The notes under the pieces: generated by a model | Database searches by the model: none | What the model saw: only the letters and a program-made list of their open reading frames with translations | What the model was told of the DNA's origin: nothing | Position numbers and translations under genes: made by a program | Shown: one piece after another, positions 57,446 to 64,000 of the stretch | Numbering within the stretch: the stretch's first letter is position 1 | Layout of the letters: every line of letters starts with the position of its first letter | Origin: Bacillus massilinigeriensis | GTDB lineage: Bacteria > Bacillota > Bacilli > Bacillales > Cytobacillaceae | Reading direction: 5' to 3' | DNA: 64,000 bases | Assembly (NCBI RefSeq): GCF_900111815.1 | Contig: NZ_LT630004.1 | Location: 1,447,117 to 1,511,116 of the forward strand

Positions 57446-58621
57446 ATGAAAAGCGATTCACATTGTAAAATGCTGTTGGAACTCTTTGCTGTTTCCTTAA
57501 GGCTGGGACTGACTTCCTTTGGTGGTCCAGCGGCGCATATCGGCTATTTTCGTGACGAATATGTAGAGAAAAAGAAATGGCTAGACGAGAAAGAATACGC
57601 CGACCTTGTAGCACTGTGTCAGTTTCTTCCGGGACCAGCAAGCAGCCAGGTAGGGATGGGCATTGGAATCATCCGCGCCGGGTTCACGGGTGGTATGGTA
57701 TCTTTTTTAGGCTTTACACTTCCATCTGCCATACTTCTCGCGTTCTTTGCTGTTTTTATTGGGGTAATTAATCTTGAAAATGCCGGCTGGCTTCACGGCT
57801 TGAAACTTGTCGCTGCAGCAGTTGTCCTTCATGCTGTTATTGGAATGGGTAAAAGTTTCTCTTCATCCAAAGCCACAGCGAGCATGACTGTAGCAGCAAC
57901 TGTTATATCTTTGCTTTGGACTTCACAAATTTCTCAAATTGTGATAATTCTTTTGGCAGCCGTTTTCGGTCTGACTTTTATTAATCAACCGTCAAGAGAG
58001 CATGGTTCATCAATGAAACTGCCTGTCAGCAGAAAAATCGGGTTAATCAGTCTTATCCTTTTTGCTGTTTTACTGTTCTTTCTTCCAGTCATTGCTGAAA
58101 AAACAGGATTCTTCTACATCAGCATGTTTGACAGTTTTTACAGAAGCGGAGCGCTTGTGTTTGGTGGCGGTCATGTTGTTTTGCCTCTTCTTGAACAAGA
58201 AACTGTCCCTGGATTATTGGACCGAGAAACTTTTCTAGCGGGTTATGGTGCAGCACAAGCAGTCCCAGGACCACTTTTCACCTTTGCCTCGTACATCGGC
58301 ATGGCTGCAGCAGGCTGGAGAGGTATGATGACCTCTACACTCGCTATTTTTTTACCAGCTTTTTTGCTCATCGCAGGGATGCTCCCATTCTGGAATAGTA
58401 TCCGACAATATAGTCTCGCCGCTAAGGCACTTACAGGAGTAAACGCAGCGGTTGTAGGCATCTTACTTGCTGCACTTATTGACCCAATTGTGATGACTAC
58501 TATGACGAATAAAGGAGATATATCTTTTGCGGCAATTCTTTACCTTTTGCTCGCTTACTGGAAAGCACCGCCATGGGGAGTAGTTATAATTGGGATAACG
58601 TATGGTCATTTATTTTTTTAA
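57446..58621 (+). CDS. chrA: Chromate transporter (CHR family, two-domain)
   Basis: A 391-residue membrane protein made of two homologous CHR halves. The first has FGGPAAHIGYFRDEYVEKKKWLDEKEYADLVALCQFLPGPASSQ in outline and the second has FGGGHVVLPLLEQE…FLAGYGAAQAVPGPLFTFASYIGM. Family members efflux chromate; the natural substrate here may differ. GAGGAGGT ribosome site. A nucleobase permease gene follows 36 bases later. Confidence 0.9.
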   Translation: MKSDSHCKMLLELFAVSLRLGLTSFGGPAAHIGYFRDEYVEKKKWLDEKEYADLVALCQFLPGPASSQVGMGIGIIRAGFTGGMVSFLGFTLPSAILLAFFAVFIGVINLENAGWLHGLKLVAAAVVLHAVIGMGKSFSSSKATASMTVAATVISLLWTSQISQIVIILLAAVFGLTFINQPSREHGSSMKLPVSRKIGLISLILFAVLLFFLPVIAEKTGFFYISMFDSFYRSGALVFGGGHVVLPLLEQETVPGLLDRETFLAGYGAAQAVPGPLFTFASYIGMAAAGWRGMMTSTLAIFLPAFLLIAGMLPFWNSIRQYSLAAKALTGVNAAVVGILLAALIDPIVMTTMTNKGDISFAAILYLLLAYWKAPPWGVVIIGITYGHLFF

Positions 58622-58657
58622 AGATCTAAATACGATAAAACATAGGAGTTTTACTAT

Positions 58658-59944
58658 ATGAAAACTGTTTTGGCAGCCATCCAGTGGATGGCTTTTATGA
58701 TTGCAGGCACCATTGTTGCTCCAATTGCAGTAGCAGATTTGTTTCACTTGAGCCCTGCAGATACAGAAGACTTTGTCCAACGCACCATTTTTGTACTTGG
58801 AGCCTCCACTTTCTTCCAGGCAATTTTTGGTCATCGACTGCCAATTAATGAAGGACCGGCAGGGTTATGGTGGGGTGTCTTTGCCATTTATGCTAGTCTT
58901 GGGGCAACCATGTTTCAGTCAACAACCGAGACGCTGCAGGCGCTTCAGGGGGCCATGATCATAAGCGGGGGAGTCTTCTTCATCCTTAGCCTCTTCAAGC
59001 TGATTGAAAAACTTGCCATGTTGTTTACACCAGTAGTTAGCGGCATTTATATAATCCTGCTTATTCTTCAATTAAGCAAATCGTTTTTAAACGGCATGTT
59101 TGGGATCGGATACAGAAAAGATGGCCTAGATGTACCTATTGCACTTTTCAGTGTCATGCTTGTACTTTTAACCTTTTATCTTTCCAGACACAAGACAAGG
59201 TTGATCAGTCAGTATTCAATTCTTATTAGTTTGGCAGCTGGTTGGATAGCTTTTTCCCTTTTTGGTTTCGGAATAGAGAAAGCCACTCACTCCAATGCCC
59301 TTATTCGATTTCCAGAATTACTTTCATTCGGTGACCCAATATTCCATCCGGGTTTAATTTTGACTTCCGCCTTCATTACCTTGCTTCTCGTAACGAACAT
59401 GCTTGCAAGCATACGAGTAACAGAAGAAGTGCTCAAAAAGCAAGGGGAGACAGTCGATAGTAATCGTTATAGGGCGGGGGGATTCATCGCTGGAATCAAC
59501 CAACTTCTTGGAGGGATGTTCTCTGCAATCGGTTCAGTTCCTATTTCCGGAGCTGCTGGATTCATTGCTACTACTGGTTTCTCTAAGACCCTTCCTATCG
59601 TTTTAAGCTCTTTATTCATCATGGCAGCAAGCTTGAATCCTGCCTTAATGTCCTTTTGTGCCTCTCTGCCAGCACCTGTAGGCTATTCCGTTACCTTCGT
59701 TATTTTTTCGAATATGGTTAGAATTGCTTTCTCTGAATTCGATAGAGAAGAAGAAAAGCACCGGACAAGACTAGTCATTGGCGTTTCTCTTTTGAGTGGG
59801 ACTGGGGCAATGTTCGTAAGCACTTCTGCCTTTACAGAAGTATCCCCAATCCTCACTTCCATTTTAAATAACGGATTAATCTTAGGGACCCTTATTGCAA
59901 TTTTTGCGGATCAGTGGACTAAAAAATTTGGTAAGAGACTATAA
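58658..59944 (+). CDS. NCS2-family purine/pyrimidine permease
   Basis: A 428-residue transporter with 12-14 hydrophobic segments. The N-terminus AAIQWMAFMIAGTIVAPIAVADLF and the QAIFGHRLPINEGPAGLWWGVFAIY segment belong to the xanthine/uracil permease family, as does the SGAAGFIATTG loop. It is a different branch from the AzgA-like permease at 44.8 kb. Substrate not determinable. TAGGAGTTT ribosome site. No PurR box or riboswitch is visible. Confidence 0.85.
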   Translation: MKTVLAAIQWMAFMIAGTIVAPIAVADLFHLSPADTEDFVQRTIFVLGASTFFQAIFGHRLPINEGPAGLWWGVFAIYASLGATMFQSTTETLQALQGAMIISGGVFFILSLFKLIEKLAMLFTPVVSGIYIILLILQLSKSFLNGMFGIGYRKDGLDVPIALFSVMLVLLTFYLSRHKTRLISQYSILISLAAGWIAFSLFGFGIEKATHSNALIRFPELLSFGDPIFHPGLILTSAFITLLLVTNMLASIRVTEEVLKKQGETVDSNRYRAGGFIAGINQLLGGMFSAIGSVPISGAAGFIATTGFSKTLPIVLSSLFIMAASLNPALMSFCASLPAPVGYSVTFVIFSNMVRIAFSEFDREEEKHRTRLVIGVSLLSGTGAMFVSTSAFTEVSPILTSILNNGLILGTLIAIFADQWTKKFGKRL

Positions 59945-60125
59945 AAAATTCCCGGTAGGATACCGTATTTCGCCTTGGTATTGTTTCACAATACTGATTA
60001 ATGTCATTGCTCTATGATACATTTACAATGTTGCATAATTTTAGCGTATATTGCCAAATCAGTGTTACAATATACAGCAATACCGTTACAATTATAGGAG
60101 ACTACAAAAGAAAGGGTGTTGTAGT

Positions 60126-60539
60126 ATGACCATCCATAATCCTTCACGCGGGGAAATAGGAAAGCTGTTGAAAAACGCAAAGAGAATTGCAGTAGTAGGA
60201 TTAAGTGATAATCCCGAAAGAACGTCGTATATGGTATCGGAAGCAATGCAAAAAGCAGGGTATGAAATAATTCCGGTAAACCCCAATGCTAAGGAGATTT
60301 TAGGAGTTCCATCCGTTGGCTCTCTCAAGGAAATCAAAGGGCATGTCGATATCGTTAATGTTTTCCGTCGATCACAATTTCTCCCTGAAATTGCTAGAGA
60401 ATTTGCCGAAATAGATGCTGATATTTTCTGGGCTCAGCTAGGCGTTGAAAATGAAGAAGCATATGGCTTCTTAAAGGAAAAAGGCTACACTGTCATTATG
60501 GATAGGTGTATTAAAGTGGAACATGCTATGACGAAATGA
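60126..60539 (+). CDS. CoA-binding domain protein (YneT position)
   Basis: A 137-residue single Rossmann CoA-binding domain: AKRIAVVGLSDNPERTSYMVSEAMQKAGYEIIPVNPN, then VDIVNVFRRSQFLPEIAREF and DRCIKVEH at the end (described in parts). Role unknown. ATG 60126 after AAAGAAAGGGTG; the frame is open further upstream without a ribosome site. Its place between plsY and parE agrees with B. subtilis yneT. Confidence 0.9.
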   Translation: MTIHNPSRGEIGKLLKNAKRIAVVGLSDNPERTSYMVSEAMQKAGYEIIPVNPNAKEILGVPSVGSLKEIKGHVDIVNVFRRSQFLPEIAREFAEIDADIFWAQLGVENEEAYGFLKEKGYTVIMDRCIKVEHAMTK

Positions 60540-60637
60540 ACGAGGAAACTACAGCATTCCTCTCGTTGAAAAAGCCGCCACTCCGTGTTAAACACTATTT
60601 AAAAAATGACGGCTTATATTCAAACGATAGGTGTGAG

Positions 60638-60689
60638 AAAGGATGGTTTAACGGGATAGGCGCAGCCTTTCGCGAAATCCATCCTTTTT
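60638..60689. terminator. Hairpin at the end of the subtilisin gene
   Basis: AAAGGATGG pairs with CCATCCTTT over a 33-base loop containing further self-complementarity, then TTTC. It overlaps the last codons of the protease gene and serves the convergent pair. Confidence 0.6.
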
Positions 60690-62021
60690 CGATTTTTTTT
60701 CAGATACGCTCAATAACGACTGCTGAACATCAATCATTCCAAACCCAAAATCATTGTCTTTCCCTCGTCTCCCCAAATCGATGGCAGAGTTTTTAATGAT
60801 ATGTGCAACCTCCTGATTAGACAGTCTTGGATTCGCAGATAAAATAAGACCTGCAAGTGCCGTTACATGCGGTGCCGCCATAGAAGTACCTGAAAGTGAA
60901 GCATATCTGCTGCGGAAATAGGTGCTAGGAATTGATACACCTGGAGCAGCAATATCGATATAAGCTCCGTAGTTTGAAAAATCTGCCCGCCCGCCGGTAT
61001 GATGAACAGCCGAAACGCCCATCACTTCCGGGTAGGCCGCTGGGAAGGAAGGTTGGGCGGAATTGTCATTCCCTGCCGCCGCGACCATTACTGCACCTTT
61101 AGAATAAGCATAGCGGACAGCCTTTTTAAGCACTTTAGACGGCTGATAATTTCCAAGGCTAAGATTAATGACATCCGCGCCATGATCAACTGCCCAAATG
61201 ATTCCTTTAGCAATATCGAAGGTAGAGCCGTATCCGTCTTTTCCCATAGTCTTTACAGGCATAATTTTGTTGTACCAAGTCAATCCTGCTACACCTTCTC
61301 GGTTATTCGTTTCTGAAGCAATTATTCCTGCGACATGTGTTCCATGTCCGTTGTCATCAACTGGAGGCTGATCTGGATAAAGTAAATTGTATCCTTTAAC
61401 CAAGCGGTTTTTTAAATCTGGGTGTTCAAGATCCACGCCTGTGTCGACTACGGCAATCGTGACTTCCTCGCTTCCACGTGATACAATCCAGCCTTTTTCC
61501 GCTCCAATTGCAGGGAGATTCCATTGATATTTTTCTTTATATAAAACATCATTGGGCAGCGGGGCAGCATTCTGCATCAAAATATAATGCGGCTCTGCGA
61601 AAACTACATTCTTTTTTTGATTAAAAAAAGCTAATAATTGTTCCGTACTGTATGCAGGAGAAGCAAAAAGATAGGTGGAGTGAAAGCTCTTAACTGCTGT
61701 TCCTCCAATTTCTTTACATAATTTTTGAATTTCGTCTTCTGTTAGATCATTTGTGAAATTTACAGCGGCTTCATGATCATAAAAATGACTTTTATCTTTC
61801 TTGTTATGTTGGATAAAAAGGACATCCGCGCTGTTCTCCAACCTGCTTTTAATTTTTTCTCCCATCTCAATGTTATTAACTTTCGCCATGAGCATGGGTC
61901 TTGATTCTGTATACATCTTATCGCTTCTATTTTCATTATTGTGTGTGGTTGTTGTAGGGAGAACAGTAAAAAATCCAAGCGCACATGCTAGAAATAGTAA
62001 ACCTATTGCCTTCAAAATCAT
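60648..62021 (-). CDS. Secreted subtilisin-like serine protease
   Basis: A 457-residue S8 protease with an N-terminal signal/anchor (about 3-22), a long propeptide (to about 155) and a catalytic domain. The triad is Asp193 (AVVDTGVD), His226 (NGHGTHVAG) and Ser380 (SGTSMAAPHV), with oxyanion Asn318 (AAAGNDN). It acts outside the cell or at the membrane. Different from the cytoplasmic ISP at 4.5 kb, which lacks signal and propeptide. Start ATG 62021 behind AAAGGAGGTGAATG. Confidence 0.93.
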   Translation of the reverse strand: MILKAIGLLFLACALGFFTVLPTTTTHNNENRSDKMYTESRPMLMAKVNNIEMGEKIKSRLENSADVLFIQHNKKDKSHFYDHEAAVNFTNDLTEDEIQKLCKEIGGTAVKSFHSTYLFASPAYSTEQLLAFFNQKKNVVFAEPHYILMQNAAPLPNDVLYKEKYQWNLPAIGAEKGWIVSRGSEEVTIAVVDTGVDLEHPDLKNRLVKGYNLLYPDQPPVDDNGHGTHVAGIIASETNNREGVAGLTWYNKIMPVKTMGKDGYGSTFDIAKGIIWAVDHGADVINLSLGNYQPSKVLKKAVRYAYSKGAVMVAAAGNDNSAQPSFPAAYPEVMGVSAVHHTGGRADFSNYGAYIDIAAPGVSIPSTYFRSRYASLSGTSMAAPHVTALAGLILSANPRLSNQEVAHIIKNSAIDLGRRGKDNDFGFGMIDVQQSLLSVSEKKSKKDGFRERLRLSR

Positions 62022-62164
62022 TCACCTCCTTTCTTAGGGTGGAAGTAATCAAAATTTTTAAAGGCGGGAAGATATGGAACAATAAATCAAGGAAGAAATG
62101 AGTCATGTTTGTGTATAAAAACCACAAAATTAGTACAAATTCGTGGCCTATCGCCAGATTCAAT

Positions 62165-62192
62165 TTGCCAAATTGAGATTAATCGCTACAAT
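62165..62192 (+). promoter_or_regulatory. Probable SigA promoter of parE
   Basis: TTGCCA (62165-62170), 16-base spacer, TACAAT (62187-62192). The remaining leader to 62354 contains a small hairpin (GCATCGA 62297-62303 with TCGATGC 62320-62326) but no gene. Confidence 0.55.
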
Positions 62193-62354
62193 AAAGCATA
62201 GTATGATAAAATAAACACACAAGAACATCCGTTCCTATCGTCCTTTTTCCCTTACAGGAAGGGAATAGAGGCATGGAGGATGAATACTTATGAGAAGCAT
62301 CGACAAATAAAAAAATAATTCGATGCGCTGTATTGAGTTGAAAGGGGTATGTAT

Positions 62355-64000
62355 GTGGCAGTAAAACAATCCTATGAATATAACGATGATGCCATCCAGG
62401 TACTCGAAGGCCTGGAAGCAGTCAGGAAAAGACCAGGCATGTATATTGGCAGCACGGATAGCCGCGGGCTTCATCATCTCGTTTATGAAATTGTCGATAA
62501 TTCAGTTGATGAAGCACTGGCTGGATTTGGCAGTGTCATCACTGTTAAAATACACAATGATAATTCTATTTCCGTTCAAGATAAAGGACGGGGAATGCCA
62601 ACCGGAATGCATAAACTTGGCAAGCCGACGCCGGAAGTCATCCTAACAGTTCTTCATGCCGGAGGAAAATTCGGTCAAGGGGGCTACAAGACGAGCGGCG
62701 GTCTACATGGTGTCGGTGCGTCAGTAGTAAACGCTCTTAGTGAATGGCTTGTAGTAACGATTAAACGAGATGGATCGATTTATGAACAGCGGTTTGAAAA
62801 AGGCGGAATTCCTGTTACAACGTTGATGAAAGTCGGAAACACAAACCAAACTGGAACAACCATTCATTTTAAACCTGATTCAGAAATCTTTTCGACGCTC
62901 ACTTATAATTACGATACCTTATGTGAGCGCCTAAGGGAGTCAGCATTCCTTTTAAAAGGACTAAAAATTGACATCATTGATGAACGTAATGATGTGAGGG
63001 AAACTTTCCATTATGAAACAGGCATACAGGCATTTGTAGAGTATTTAAACGAGGAAAAGGATACACTTCATCCAGTAGTCAGCATGGAAGGAGAGAGCGG
63101 TGACATCAAAGTGGAGTTTGCATTTCAATTCAACGATGGTTATTCCGAAAACATGCTCTCCTTTGTTAACAATGTACGTACGAAGGATGGAGGCACTCAT
63201 GAAGTGGGGGCCAAAACGGCGATGACCAGGGCCTTTAACGAATATGCGAGAAAAGCAGGATTGTTAAAGGAAAAAGATAAAAACCTGGATGGAGCAGATA
63301 TACGCGAAGGGCTCTCCGCCATTGTTTCCGTTAGAATTCCAGAACAAATTCTTCAGTTTGAAGGGCAAACAAAAGGAAAGCTTGGTACAAGTGAGGCTAG
63401 GTCAGCTGTTGACTCTGTAGTGTCCGAGCACCTTTCATACTTCCTTGAGGAAAATTCAGAATTTAGTTCTCTTTTGGTGAAAAAATCAATAAAAGCATAC
63501 CAAGCACGAGAGGCTGCCCGAAAGGCAAGGGAGGACGCGAGGAGCGGAAAGAAGAAAAAACGCTCCGATACAATGCTTTCCGGCAAACTTACTCCAGCAC
63601 AATCAAAGAACCCAGCAAGAAATGAGTTATACCTTGTTGAAGGTGACTCAGCCGGAGGTTCTGCTAAACAAGGTCGTGACCGAAAATTTCAGGCCGTCCT
63701 TCCTCTCAGGGGAAAAGTTATTAATACGGAAAAAGCAAAGCTTCAGGATATCTTCAAAAATGAAGAAATCAATACTATTATCCACGCAATTGGAGCAGGT
63801 GTAGGCACTGATTTTTCAGTCGATGATATTAACTATGATAAAGTAGTGATTATGACGGATGCGGACACAGATGGCGCGCACATCCAAGTGTTGTTATTGA
63901 CATTCTTTTACCGCTATATGAAGCCGCTAATTGAGGAAGGCAAAGTATTTATTGCGTTGCCGCCTTTATATAAAGTAAGTAAAGGATCAGGTAAAAAAGA
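62355..64000 (+). CDS. parE: DNA topoisomerase IV subunit B (partial, runs off the window)
   Basis: 548 codons are present; the C-terminus lies beyond 64000. The ATPase (GHKL) part shows RKRPGMYIGSTDSRGLHHLVYEIVDNSVDEAL, DKGRGMPTGMHK and the GGKFGQGGYKTSGGLHGVGASVVNAL ATP lid. The TOPRIM region has ELYLVEGDSAGGSAKQGRDRKFQAVLPLRGK, and the metal-binding DADTDGAH. It decatenates chromosomes together with ParC, presumably just downstream. AAAGGGG lies 7 bases before GTG 62355; ATG 62349 is in frame but too close to it. Confidence 0.95.
   Translation, partial: MAVKQSYEYNDDAIQVLEGLEAVRKRPGMYIGSTDSRGLHHLVYEIVDNSVDEALAGFGSVITVKIHNDNSISVQDKGRGMPTGMHKLGKPTPEVILTVLHAGGKFGQGGYKTSGGLHGVGASVVNALSEWLVVTIKRDGSIYEQRFEKGGIPVTTLMKVGNTNQTGTTIHFKPDSEIFSTLTYNYDTLCERLRESAFLLKGLKIDIIDERNDVRETFHYETGIQAFVEYLNEEKDTLHPVVSMEGESGDIKVEFAFQFNDGYSENMLSFVNNVRTKDGGTHEVGAKTAMTRAFNEYARKAGLLKEKDKNLDGADIREGLSAIVSVRIPEQILQFEGQTKGKLGTSEARSAVDSVVSEHLSYFLEENSEFSSLLVKKSIKAYQAREAARKAREDARSGKKKKRSDTMLSGKLTPAQSKNPARNELYLVEGDSAGGSAKQGRDRKFQAVLPLRGKVINTEKAKLQDIFKNEEINTIIHAIGAGVGTDFSVDDINYDKVVIMTDADTDGAHIQVLLLTFFYRYMKPLIEEGKVFIALPPLYKVSKGSGKK

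Overview
The window looks like chromosomal DNA of an endospore-forming member of the Bacillaceae (Bacillus sensu lato, for example a Mesobacillus- or Cytobacillus-like species). The evidence is low G+C, strong AGGAGG-type ribosome sites, spore genes (sspO, sspP, sspN, tlp), AbrB, a DesK/DesR system, and SigB- and SigG-type promoters. From about 40.3 kb to the end, gene content and order match the B. subtilis block sspP-sspO-citB-yneN-sspN-tlp-yneP-yneR-plsY-yneT-parE as I remember it, with extra genes interspersed.

Layout. 0-1.7 kb is a nest of insertion sequences: an IS3 element, a 70-bp end of an IS1182-type element and a decayed ISXO2-like transposase. 1.7-28.5 kb is mostly housekeeping and accessory metabolism: fni, a wall lytic enzyme, a dead sirtuin gene, an intracellular subtilisin, an RsbR paralogue, the des-desK-desR membrane-fluidity circuit, a MerR-headed coiled-coil protein with six exact 18-residue repeats, aspA, an LD-carboxypeptidase, an aldehyde dehydrogenase, an ABC-F protein and abrB. 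28.5-30.1 kb is a complete IS1182-type element sitting in a terminator. 30.1-40.3 kb holds pssA, kbl-tdh (threonine to glycine) and the selenium genes selD and selA, separated by membrane transporters. 40.3-64 kb is the acnA-to-parE block, interrupted by a class C group II intron and containing a HesB-like gene.

The most interesting result is a selenocysteine system that standard gene calling would miss. selD continues upstream of its apparent start through an in-frame TGA at the active-site position (KAG-U-GC). A HesB/IscA-like gene at 54951-55259 is readable only if its TGA (…GKG-U-GG…) encodes selenocysteine. Both TGAs are followed at a suitable distance by a small hairpin. selA is also in the window; selB and the Sec tRNA gene are not seen here.

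A second theme is that three mobile insertions (two IS1182-type ends and the group II intron) abut Rho-independent terminator hairpins. The intact IS1182-type element is flanked by two copies of the whole 17-bp hairpin. Regulatory sites readable by eye include three SigB-type promoters, a SigG promoter, a DesR-like palindrome, a CcpC-type box before acnA, and a perfect 16-bp-arm dyad between a purine-permease gene and a LysR regulator.
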